A DNA stretch of 64,000 nucleotides, from positions 1-64,000 of the forward strand of contig JAEENX010000002.1 in assembly GCA_016283935.1 (NCBI GenBank), written 5' to 3'. This document shows, one piece after another, positions 34,549-42,090 of this stretch. A program made the position numbers and the translations under genes. This DNA comes from Bacilli bacterium (GTDB lineage Bacteria; Bacillota_I; Bacilli_A; RF39; UBA660). The notes beneath the pieces are model-generated. The model had not been told where the DNA came from. It saw nothing but the letters and a program-made list of their open reading frames with translations, and searched no databases. Positions within the stretch are counted from its first letter, which is position 1. Every line of letters begins with the position of its first letter.

Positions 34549-35940
34549 TCCATCTAAACTAAAGCTTTTTGCATCTGTTATTTTAACATCAACAATCTCA
34601 CCTATTAATCTTTTTCCACCTTCAACATTTACTAGTTTAAATGTATCAGTGTAACCGCATAATTTATCATTATCTTTTTCAGATACTCCTGTTATTAAAA
34701 CAGGTACTGTTTTATCAAGATATTTTTGATTGTTCATATTTGAATATTTATTAACAATTTCATTTAATTTATGTAATCTATCTTCTTTAGTTTTTAAATC
34801 TATGTTATCTTCCATCTTAGCAGCTGGAGTACCTTCTCTTGGTGAATAAATAAATGTAAATGCTCCATCATACTTACAATGTTCTACTACTTTTAAAGTT
34901 TCTTCAAAGTCTTCATCAGTTTCATTTGGGAAACCAACAATTATATCAGTCGTAATTGCTACTCCTGGAATACGTTCTTTCATTTTATCAAATAGATTTA
35001 AATATTCTTCTTGAGTATAACGTCTACCCATCAATTTAAGAATTCTATCTGATCCTGATTGAAGTGGTAAGTGAATATATGGCATGATGTTATCATACTT
35101 AGCAATAACATCAATCATTTCATCAGTAAAGTTCCATGGATGAGATGTTACAAATCTAACTCTATCAATTCCAATTTCAGCTACTTTAGTTAATAATTCT
35201 GCAAACGATATTTCTTCTTCTCTATCTCTTCCATATGCATTTACATTTTGGCCTAATAAAGTAACTTCTTTATATCCTAATTCTTTTAACTTTTTAACTT
35301 CTTTAATAATATCTTCAGATTTTCTAGATCTTTCTTTTCCTCTTGTATATGGAACTATACAATAAGTGCAGAATTTATCACATCCATACATGATATTAAC
35401 CCATGCAGATATTTTAGAATCTCTTTTATAGTTTTCTCCTACTTCATATACATTATCTTCTGAAGATTTAACTTCTACATTTAAACCTTCATGTAAGTTT
35501 AATAAGTAATTAGGTAATTCATGAATATTATGAGTACCAAATACTAAGTTAATGTATTTATGATGTTTTTCAATTTCTTCAACAACTGAAGTTTCTTGAG
35601 CCATACAACCACATAAACAAATAATTAAATCTTTGTTTTTCTTTTCTTTTATATGTTTACATCTTCCTAAGAATCCAAATACTTTATCATGAGCATTTTC
35701 TCTTACAGCACATGTATTTAAAATAACAATATCAGCTGTTTCTTCAGAATCAGTTGGTAAAAAACCTAAGTTTTCAAGTATTCCTGCCATTTCTTCTGAA
35801 TCGTGAACATTCATTTGGCATCCATATGTTCTAATATAATACTTCTTTCCATCATATTGATTGCTTAAAATAGGATCTACTTCAATAAATTCAGTAACTC
35901 TATTTCTTTTTCTAGCTTCGCTTAATACTGGTTTATTCAT
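34537..35940 (-). CDS. miaB: tRNA-2-methylthio-N6-dimethylallyladenosine synthase
   Basis: 467 aa. Radical-SAM methylthiotransferase acting on A37 of tRNAs reading UNN codons. The UPF0004 domain has Cys in TYGCQMNVHDSE, NTCAVRENA and CLCGCMAQ. The radical-SAM triad is YGCDKFCTYCIVPYTRG. The C-terminal TRAM domain is present. It has its own terminator and lies downstream of the SOS micro-gene. Confidence 0.96.
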   Translation of the reverse strand: MNKPVLSEARKRNRVTEFIEVDPILSNQYDGKKYYIRTYGCQMNVHDSEEMAGILENLGFLPTDSEETADIVILNTCAVRENAHDKVFGFLGRCKHIKEKKNKDLIICLCGCMAQETSVVEEIEKHHKYINLVFGTHNIHELPNYLLNLHEGLNVEVKSSEDNVYEVGENYKRDSKISAWVNIMYGCDKFCTYCIVPYTRGKERSRKSEDIIKEVKKLKELGYKEVTLLGQNVNAYGRDREEEISFAELLTKVAEIGIDRVRFVTSHPWNFTDEMIDVIAKYDNIMPYIHLPLQSGSDRILKLMGRRYTQEEYLNLFDKMKERIPGVAITTDIIVGFPNETDEDFEETLKVVEHCKYDGAFTFIYSPREGTPAAKMEDNIDLKTKEDRLHKLNEIVNKYSNMNNQKYLDKTVPVLITGVSEKDNDKLCGYTDTFKLVNVEGGKRLIGEIVDVKITDAKSFSLDGKVE

Positions 35941-35982
35941 AAAACCATCCCTTTCAAATCATGTTAGATTATAACATAAAAA

Positions 35983-36013
35983 AATCTCTACTTCCATCTA
36001 TTTAGTAGAGATT
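35983..36013 (-). terminator. Terminator of the SOS membrane peptide gene
   Basis: Stem AATCTCTACT/AGTAGAGATT followed by a T-run on the minus strand, 15 nt after the small gene's stop. Confidence 0.8.
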
Positions 36014-36027
36014 ATCAACATTTATAA

Positions 36028-36177
36028 TTATTTATTCTCATAGACTATTTGATTAGTAGAACTATTCATTTGTTTAATAGTATTGTATTCAACACTTTTT
36101 AAATATCCAAATGTACATAGTACTATGGTAATCAAAAATATAACCACTCCTCTCTTATCTTCTTTTGTTTTTGTCAT
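36028..36177 (-). CDS. 49-aa SOS-controlled membrane peptide (yneA-like position)
   Basis: A small gene with strong signals: AAGGGAGTG SD, ATG at 36177, 49 codons and its own terminator. The peptide starts MTKTKEDKRG (basic, cytoplasmic), has one hydrophobic helix (VVIFLITIVLCTFGYL, about 11-26) and a polar outside tail. Its promoter overlaps a perfect SOS box and is divergent from lexA, as for yneA in Bacillus, an SOS cell-division inhibitor. Unlike YneA it lacks a LysM domain. It may be a minimal SidA/YneA-type division inhibitor; this is inferred from context. Confidence 0.78.
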   Translation of the reverse strand: MTKTKEDKRGVVIFLITIVLCTFGYLKSVEYNTIKQMNSSTNQIVYENK

Positions 36178-36202
36178 ATAAATCACTCCCTTCGACATAT
36201 TA

Positions 36203-36231
36203 AATTTATCACGAACGTGTGTTCGTGTAAA
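36203..36231 (-). promoter_or_regulatory. Promoter of the SOS membrane peptide
   Basis: TTTACA (36226-36231), 17-nt spacer, TAAATT (36203-36208) on the minus strand; the SOS box fills the spacer. Confidence 0.8.
36210..36227. promoter_or_regulatory. LexA SOS box
   Basis: Perfect 18-nt symmetric CACGAAC-GTGT-GTTCGTG, containing the Bacillus-type CGAAC-N4-GTTCG operator. It lies between the -35 and -10 of the small-gene promoter in the lexA divergent region. Confidence 0.93.
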
Positions 36232-36268
36232 TATAATTTTTATACTTTTACACTATAAAAACAAATGT

Positions 36269-36297
36269 TTGACATTACTACATATGTTTGATATTAT
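36269..36297 (+). promoter_or_regulatory. lexA promoter with degenerate SOS box
   Basis: TTGACA (36269-36274), 17-nt spacer, TATTAT (36292-36297). Within the spacer, CTACATATGTTT (36278-36289) resembles GAAC-N4-GTTC with mismatches and could be a weak autoregulatory LexA site. Confidence 0.75.
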
Positions 36298-36316
36298 TTT
36301 ATTAGGAGGATAAGTT

Positions 36317-36976
36317 ATGAAAAAGGAAGAATTATTAAAGAATAAACATAAAGATTTAACTACTAAACAAGCAGAAACTTTAGAATTTATTAAGAAGTAC
36401 ATGGTAGCTCATGGATACCCACCTTCAGTTAGAGAAATTGGTGCTGGTATGGGATTAAGCTCCCCTGCTACTGTTCATACTCATTTAAAAGAACTTGAAA
36501 GTAAAGGATTCATTAGAAAAGAAAACTCAAAGTTTAGAACTATTGAATTACTTGTAGATAATGAATTTGATACTAAAGCATCTAATAACGAAGAAGAAGT
36601 AGTATCTGTTCCACTTTTAGGAAGAGTTGCATGCGGTAATCCAATTGAGGCTATTGAAAATCCAAATGATTTCTTCTCACTTCCTGCTTCACTTATACCT
36701 AGTAGAGAATCTATATTCACATTACAATGCTCTGGAGATTCAATGATAGACGCTGGAATATTTGATGGAGATATAGTTATAGTACAAAAACAAGAAAGAG
36801 CTAATAATGGAGATCTTGTAGTAGCAATGACTGATGAAGGAGATGTTACTTTAAAAAGATTATTTGTTGAAGAAGATCACGTTAGATTACAACCTGAAAA
36901 CTCTTCTTACTCTCCTATTATATTAACAAGCGTTAGAATATTAGGAAAAGCAATTGGTTTATATAGAAAAATATAG
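36317..36976 (+). CDS. lexA: LexA repressor (SOS regulator)
   Basis: 219 aa. The N-terminal winged helix-turn-helix (about 10-78, GYPPSVREIGAGMGLSSPAT) binds SOS boxes. The C-terminal S24 peptidase has Ser142 (CSGDSM) and Lys180 (DVTLKRL). The self-cleavage site reads RVACGNPI, so the scissile bond is Cys106-Gly107 rather than the usual Ala-Gly, as in UmuD. A strong AGGAGG precedes the ATG. It is divergent from the SOS peptide gene and converges with the rhomboid gene on a shared terminator. Confidence 0.96.
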   Translation: MKKEELLKNKHKDLTTKQAETLEFIKKYMVAHGYPPSVREIGAGMGLSSPATVHTHLKELESKGFIRKENSKFRTIELLVDNEFDTKASNNEEEVVSVPLLGRVACGNPIEAIENPNDFFSLPASLIPSRESIFTLQCSGDSMIDAGIFDGDIVIVQKQERANNGDLVVAMTDEGDVTLKRLFVEEDHVRLQPENSSYSPIILTSVRILGKAIGLYRKI

Positions 36977-36982
36977 AAAAAT

Positions 36983-37006
36983 AAAAGAGACTAAATAGTC
37001 TCTTTT
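36983..37006. terminator. Bidirectional terminator between lexA and the rhomboid gene
   Basis: Stem AAAAGAGACT/AGTCTCTTTT between convergent genes, with T-runs on both sides. Confidence 0.78.
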
Positions 37007-37009
37007 TTA

Positions 37010-38131
37010 TTATCTAAATAATAACATATATAATAGGAATCCAATTAATATAGTTGTTACTATAAATCCATTTACTCTATCTTTAGTTTCAGTATATCCT
37101 TCTACTCCTACTATTAATGAAGCAAATAAACCACCTATTAATCCACCTATATGTCCAAAGTTATCAATTCCAGGAATTGCAAATCCTATAAATAAGTTTA
37201 ATATAATAACTGGTATTAATTGAGTCTTTAATGCATTACCTAAATATAATCTATAATGATATCCAAAGTATAATAATGCACCACATAAACCAAATATAGC
37301 ACCAGATGCCCCTATTGAGCCATTTGTATTTAATAATCCTGATACTAAACCTGCAACTATTGCACTTAGGAAATATAATACTATATATTTAACTTTTCCA
37401 TATACTTGTTCTATTTGAGAACCAATTATATAAAGTGAATACATATTACATAGTAAGTGAATAATATCACCATGGAAGAATGCATATGTAATTACTCTCC
37501 AAAATTGTCCTTGTTTAAAATATTCACCAGACATATAGAATAATCCGTTACCTATTATACCAGCTGTATTTAATAAGAATATTAATATATTAATTGCCAT
37601 TAATACATAAGTAATAATTGGTAATTTCTTACTAAATATTTTTTCATATAATCTATTCTTTTTAGTTGTAGATTCATTAATATCTTTAGTAACATTTAAG
37701 AAGAATTCAATTGGATCTTGATCTTCTAGTTTATCTTCTTTCATTGCTGGGAATATTTCATTTATTGTTTTATTATTTCTTAATTCTTTAATAGATGAAA
37801 TACTACATGTAGTTATATGTTTATCTTCTGCTTTATCTAGATTAACATTTTCTCCTACATCTAATAATATACTTAACATATCTATATTAATAGATAATGT
37901 TTTCTTTTTTATTTCTTTTATAACTGCTTTAGCTTTAAATTTATCATATTCTAATTGTTCATTATTATGAATATAGTTATTATTAATTCGAATAACACTG
38001 AAAGGTTTATCAGTATTTTCTAACCATATTTCGTTTTCTAAACCAGTTACAACAATTGGTTGATAATTTTCTTTTGTTATTAAGTAATGAACTAACTTCA
38101 TTGTAATTTCATCAGATATAGATAGATTCAT
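37010..38131 (-). CDS. Rhomboid intramembrane serine protease
   Basis: 373 aa. A cytoplasmic N-terminal domain (about 1-170) is followed by a six- to seven-helix rhomboid core. The catalytic GASGAIFGLCGAL carries Ser, the HIGGLIGG motif supplies His, and the HLLCNMYSLY segment (His/Asn oxyanion region) is intact. It cleaves transmembrane substrates; the substrate is unknown. The N-terminal domain resembles that of Bacillus GluP-like rhomboids in position, but I see no TPR repeats. The gene is monocistronic. Confidence 0.92.
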   Translation of the reverse strand: MNLSISDEITMKLVHYLITKENYQPIVVTGLENEIWLENTDKPFSVIRINNNYIHNNEQLEYDKFKAKAVIKEIKKKTLSINIDMLSILLDVGENVNLDKAEDKHITTCSISSIKELRNNKTINEIFPAMKEDKLEDQDPIEFFLNVTKDINESTTKKNRLYEKIFSKKLPIITYVLMAINILIFLLNTAGIIGNGLFYMSGEYFKQGQFWRVITYAFFHGDIIHLLCNMYSLYIIGSQIEQVYGKVKYIVLYFLSAIVAGLVSGLLNTNGSIGASGAIFGLCGALLYFGYHYRLYLGNALKTQLIPVIILNLFIGFAIPGIDNFGHIGGLIGGLFASLIVGVEGYTETKDRVNGFIVTTILIGFLLYMLLFR

Positions 38132-38161
38132 ACCATAACCTTCCTTTCTTTAGATATTATA

Positions 38162-39076
38162 CTATACTTCTTCTAATTTTGATAAAAATTCTTCAAATTC
38201 CTTAGGAGGTTCAACTTCAAAATGAAGATGTTCTCCAGTAATTGGATGATTAAAATCAATCGATGTTGAATGTAAGAATTGTCCAAATGAAGTACATGTA
38301 TCATTTGTATAAACAGGATCATTTACAATTGGGAATCCTATATATGACATATGTACTCTTATTTGATGTGTTCTACCTGTTTCAAGAGAACATTTAACTA
38401 AAGTATACCCTTTATATTTCTTTAATACTTTAACATGTGTTATAGCATCTTTAGAATTATCTGCTGTAACAGCCATTTTCTTTCTATTGATTTTATCTCT
38501 TCCAATTGGAGCATCAATAGTTGCTGTATCAGATGTAAATTCACCTTTAACTATAGCAATATAATCTCTTTTAATTTCATGTCTAGATAACATATCTGAT
38601 AATATTTGATGTGCTTTATTATTTTTAGCTACTACTATTAAACCAGATGTATCTTTATCTATTCTATGAACTATACCAGGTCTTACTTCTCCATTTAAAT
38701 CAGATAAATTATTAGTATGATACATAAGTGCATTTACTAATGTTCCTGTTTGGTTTCCATTTCCTGGATGTACTACCATTCCTGATTTTTTATTAACAAT
38801 AATAATATCATCATCTTCATATACTATATCTACAGGAATATTTTCAGGAGTTATTTCTACATCTTCATTATAACCATCAAATACAGTTATAACGTCTCCC
38901 TTTCTACATTTGTAATGTGCACTTGTTTTTTTATCATTTACAAGTATAAATTCATTATCTATTAGTTTTGCTATTGTTGTTCTTGATTCTTCCAGTTGAC
39001 TTATTAGATACTTGTCTAGTCTTTCCTCTAGATTCTCCTCCACTGGAATTGTCATCATTATTTCTCTTTCTTCCAT
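38162..39076 (-). CDS. rluD: 23S rRNA pseudouridine synthase, RluD family
   Basis: 304 aa. N-terminal S4-like domain (about 10-70) and catalytic domain with HRIDKDTSGL, whose Asp is catalytic, plus RTHQIRVHM. It makes pseudouridine in large-subunit rRNA (RluD/YlyB type). I start it at the ATG at 39076 with AAGGGTGAG 5 nt upstream; an in-frame GTG at 39085 lies in that SD. Its first 122 nt overlap, out of frame, the C-terminus of lspA. The lspA-rluD order is the common Firmicute one. Confidence 0.93.
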   Translation of the reverse strand: MEEREIMMTIPVEENLEERLDKYLISQLEESRTTIAKLIDNEFILVNDKKTSAHYKCRKGDVITVFDGYNEDVEITPENIPVDIVYEDDDIIIVNKKSGMVVHPGNGNQTGTLVNALMYHTNNLSDLNGEVRPGIVHRIDKDTSGLIVVAKNNKAHQILSDMLSRHEIKRDYIAIVKGEFTSDTATIDAPIGRDKINRKKMAVTADNSKDAITHVKVLKKYKGYTLVKCSLETGRTHQIRVHMSYIGFPIVNDPVYTNDTCTSFGQFLHSTSIDFNHPITGEHLHFEVEPPKEFEEFLSKLEEV

Positions 39077-39503
39077 CAATCTCACCCTTTATTGTAATTA
39101 TAAGTAATATAGCTACACCAACAACTATTGCTGAATCAGCTATATTAAATACTGGATAATCACCAATACTTATAAAATCTCTTACATATTGAAATATTAC
39201 TCTATCAATTAAATTACCAAATATACCACCATACATAAATCCAAATGCTATATCAGTTGATATATCTTCTTTATATGAATACATTAATTTATATAAGAAT
39301 ACTGTTATAGCAAATGTTATAAATATTAATACAATTGGATGGCCTGATAATAAAGAAAATGCAGCACCATCATTTTGAACATATTTTAAACTAAACATGT
39401 TATCTATTAATACTATATTCATATTAATTACTTGAGCTATATGTTTTATTAATTGATCTAATAATACTACTATAATTGTAACTATCATTTTTCTTAAATT
39501 CAT
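38955..39503 (-). CDS. lspA: Lipoprotein signal peptidase (SPase II)
   Basis: 182 aa, four membrane helices. Cleaves prolipoprotein signal peptides. The catalytic Asp motifs are FGNLIDRV and VFNIADSAI, and the substrate-side YVQNDGAAFSLL is conserved. The enzyme core ends near residue 145. A further hydrophilic tail of about 37 residues rich in Asn, Ser, Lys and Arg is encoded in the region overlapping rluD. The overlap of 122 nt is unusually long. Confidence 0.93.
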   Translation of the reverse strand: MNLRKMIVTIIVVLLDQLIKHIAQVINMNIVLIDNMFSLKYVQNDGAAFSLLSGHPIVLIFITFAITVFLYKLMYSYKEDISTDIAFGFMYGGIFGNLIDRVIFQYVRDFISIGDYPVFNIADSAIVVGVAILLIITIKGEIDGRKRNNDDNSSGGESRGKTRQVSNKSTGRIKNNNSKTNR

Positions 39504-39544
39504 ACGAACTCACCTACTTAATTATACTATTTTTAGGGAAAATA

Positions 39545-39565
39545 AAAAAGTCTTATAGACTTTTT
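39545..39565 (-). terminator. Terminator of the VAGE-repeat zinc-ribbon gene
   Basis: Stem AAAAAGTCT/AGACTTTTT with T-run on the minus strand. Confidence 0.75.
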
Positions 39566-40915
39566 TTATTTTGTTACCATTGCTGATATTATTTCATTAG
39601 TAATTGGCTCTCCACCTATTACTTGAGTATTTCTTCTTATTTCAACATTTTCACCTTTAACAAAATCATTTGTTACTTGGCAATAAGTAATAGTATTATT
39701 TTCAAATGTAATTGGACATTGAGTAATACTTGAACCATCTAATGAATAAGTTGTAACTACTTTTTCAATTCTACTAAATGCACCATTTTTTAATATTAGT
39801 ATAGTTGTTGGATTACCTAATTGGAAGGTAGAAGCTTTTGTATATAATACTACTCCTCCATCAAATTGAACTGCTAAATACGAATTAATCATATTAGTTA
39901 TTAGGTCTTCATTATATTTAGTATAGTTTCTATTTATACCACTTATTTTAGCATCTTGATATAAGAATGATACATCATCTCTATATTGATTACCATCATA
40001 TGATCTATTTAATTTAACACTGAACTTTTGACCACCTACAAGTGTTCCATAGTTTAATGTTATATCAACGTTTTCCATATCCTTATTATAATCAAAATTA
40101 TATTTTTTTAATTGAGTAATAATTGTTTCATCATTAAACTTTGCATCTAGTTCAACAGTACCAGTTGTTTTACTTGATGAAGATGGATCCATTGGTTCAT
40201 AGTCATCTATTATTTCAGTAGTACCACCTTTAGGCGTTGGTTTTATTTTAGGTAATATAACTTTTGTATAATACATTACTCCTGCAAAGAATAATACAGA
40301 TATTAATGCAGCTATTCTTGCAACCATCATTCCTGTATTACCTTTAGGTGCTTCTTTTTCCATTTTCTTTAATGCATCATCTTTAGCTATGAAATTTGTA
40401 ATAAATTCATCTTCTTCAGTCATTTCAATTTTAACATTATCTTTTTCTACTTTTGCTGTTTCTCCAGCAACATTTGATGCAACCATTTCACCAGCAACGC
40501 TTGATCCAACTATTTCACCCGCAACATTTGAAGCAGGTATTTTTTCCACTGATTCCGATTCAGATGTATCAACTTTTGCAATATCTTCTTCTGGTTCAGC
40601 AATTGCTTCTTGTTTATCTTCAATGATTTCACCAGCAACGCTTGATCCAACTGTTTCTCCAGCAACATCAGATCCATGTTCTTCTTTTATATTATTATCT
40701 AAAGATTTAATATCATTAATATTAATAACCTCTGTTGGTTCTTCTCTAGGCTTTTCTACAACAGGTGATTCAACAACCTTTTTTTTCTTTTTCTTTTTTG
40801 TTGGAAGTTCAAATCCGTCTGACTTTTTTTCAGGTTCATCAAATACAGACTTACGACAATTTGGGCAAACTGTCTTATCATCTTCAAATACAAATTTACA
40901 ATGTCTGCATTTCAT
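39566..40915 (-). CDS. Zinc-ribbon membrane protein with VAGE repeats
   Basis: 449 aa. N-terminal zinc ribbon (KCRHCKFVFEDDKTVCPNC), a Lys-run (KKKKKKKVV), then a long acidic low-complexity region with five copies of a short S-x-VAGE unit (GSDVAGETV, GSSVAGEII, ASNVAGEIV, GSSVAGEMV, ASNVAGETA). A transmembrane helix (about 200-220) leads to an extracellular beta domain. I start it at the ATG at 40915 with AGAGGGTG upstream. The N-terminus should be cytoplasmic. Function unknown. It is the first of three consecutive zinc-ribbon genes. Confidence 0.7.
   Translation of the reverse strand: MKCRHCKFVFEDDKTVCPNCRKSVFDEPEKKSDGFELPTKKKKKKKVVESPVVEKPREEPTEVININDIKSLDNNIKEEHGSDVAGETVGSSVAGEIIEDKQEAIAEPEEDIAKVDTSESESVEKIPASNVAGEIVGSSVAGEMVASNVAGETAKVEKDNVKIEMTEEDEFITNFIAKDDALKKMEKEAPKGNTGMMVARIAALISVLFFAGVMYYTKVILPKIKPTPKGGTTEIIDDYEPMDPSSSSKTTGTVELDAKFNDETIITQLKKYNFDYNKDMENVDITLNYGTLVGGQKFSVKLNRSYDGNQYRDDVSFLYQDAKISGINRNYTKYNEDLITNMINSYLAVQFDGGVVLYTKASTFQLGNPTTILILKNGAFSRIEKVVTTYSLDGSSITQCPITFENNTITYCQVTNDFVKGENVEIRRNTQVIGGEPITNEIISAMVTK
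40455..40680 (-). repeat. Short degenerate coding repeats (VAGE units)
   Basis: Five copies of a roughly 27-nt unit in two clusters (about 40455-40545 and 40625-40680) encode S-x-VAGE-x-V. The units are near-identical at DNA level, for example the repeated GCAACGCTTGATCCAAC on the plus strand, so recombination or slippage could vary copy number. Confidence 0.6.
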
Positions 40916-40960
40916 CACACGCACCCTCTTCCCTATTATTAATATATTATATCATAATAA

Positions 40961-40983
40961 AAAGAAGTATTAAATACTTCTTT
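40961..40983 (-). terminator. Terminator of the 340-aa zinc-ribbon gene
   Basis: Stem AAAGAAGTATT/AATACTTCTTT with T-rich flank on the minus strand. Confidence 0.7.
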
Positions 40984-40985
40984 TA

Positions 40986-42008
40986 TTATTTCCAAAAACC
41001 TTTAATAATTTCTCCATCTTCAAATGTAATTTCGTCATTTGCTATATTAGCAATTTGCTCAATTCCATTTTCAGCATCATATTCTTTTATGTATGAATAC
41101 TTACCTTCTTTAATTAATGAAGATTTATTATTGTATATGCTTTCTATATCTTCTGTTGAGAATAATCCAGTTATATTTGAATATATAACTTGAGTTTCAT
41201 TTATTACATATACATAGAATTTATTATTAATAAATACATTTATATAATAATAATCTTTATCAGTTCCTTTTATTACTTGATCTTCTATTGTATATATTTC
41301 AGTTTTTAAGATAGTGTCATATAAACTCATTAAGTTATAACTGTTATCTTGAATAATAGGTTCTCCTATCATTGTATTATCTAAGAATATCTTTAAAACT
41401 GGTTTATATGAAGTATTATCTTTAGTTATTTCATAACTATATTTTAATGTATGGCTATTACTATTTAATATAACTTCTTTAGAAGAATTTCTTATTTCAG
41501 TATCTACATTTACCATTGCTGTTGTAGTAGTTTCAACAGTAGTTGTTGTTGTTTCTTTCTTATTAGTAAAACATAATACATCTTTTTGGCATAAATAATA
41601 TGTTATTCCTAATGCACTTGATAAGAATAAAACTACTAATATTATTATTAATAAAACTGGTCTTTTCTTTCTTGGTTTCTTAACTGATTCTAATTGTTTT
41701 ATATTAACTTTTACTTGTTCCATTTCAGATGTATACATTAATTCATCTCTCATGGCTTTTCTTCTTTGTTCTTCTTCATCAGGAGTAAGTTTTTCTACAA
41801 CTACTTCCTCACTTACAACAGGAATAACAGAAGTTTTTTCTTCTTCTTCCTCTTTTGACATTGGTTCAATTGGTTTAACTACAACTGGTACAGCTTGAGT
41901 CTTACCAAAGTCAATTGGTTCAACTATATTACTAGCTATAGGATTACCACATGCTTTGCAAAAATTTATTTTATTTTCATTTTCAGCACCACATCTAGGA
42001 CAAATCAT
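40986..42008 (-). CDS. Zinc-ribbon membrane protein with Thr-rich stalk
   Basis: 340 aa. N-terminal zinc ribbon (MICPRCGAENENKINFCKAC), an acidic cytoplasmic region (EEEEEKTSV), a basic KKPRKKR stop before one transmembrane helix (about 120-140), a Thr-rich stalk (KKETTTTTVETTTTA) and an extracellular beta domain. I start it at 42008, where the zinc ribbon begins and AAAGG lies upstream; the frame is open to 42062 but no SD supports it. Function unknown. The layout matches the neighbours at 39566 and 51470. Confidence 0.7.
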   Translation of the reverse strand: MICPRCGAENENKINFCKACGNPIASNIVEPIDFGKTQAVPVVVKPIEPMSKEEEEEKTSVIPVVSEEVVVEKLTPDEEEQRRKAMRDELMYTSEMEQVKVNIKQLESVKKPRKKRPVLLIIILVVLFLSSALGITYYLCQKDVLCFTNKKETTTTTVETTTTAMVNVDTEIRNSSKEVILNSNSHTLKYSYEITKDNTSYKPVLKIFLDNTMIGEPIIQDNSYNLMSLYDTILKTEIYTIEDQVIKGTDKDYYYINVFINNKFYVYVINETQVIYSNITGLFSTEDIESIYNNKSSLIKEGKYSYIKEYDAENGIEQIANIANDEITFEDGEIIKGFWK

Positions 42009-42056
42009 ACAACCAAACCTTTCTACTATAAAAATTATATAATCATTACATAAAAA

Positions 42057-42077
42057 AAGCAATCAATATGATTGCTT
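42057..42077 (-). terminator. Terminator of the SPFH gene
   Basis: Stem AAGCAATCA/TGATTGCTT preceding a T-run on the minus strand. Confidence 0.72.
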
Positions 42078-42090
42078 ATTTTTATAAAAT

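Noticed and set aside
40455-40680. CRISPR-like repeats
   Set aside because: The repeats are in frame in a coding gene, short, and lack spacers of constant length; no cas genes.
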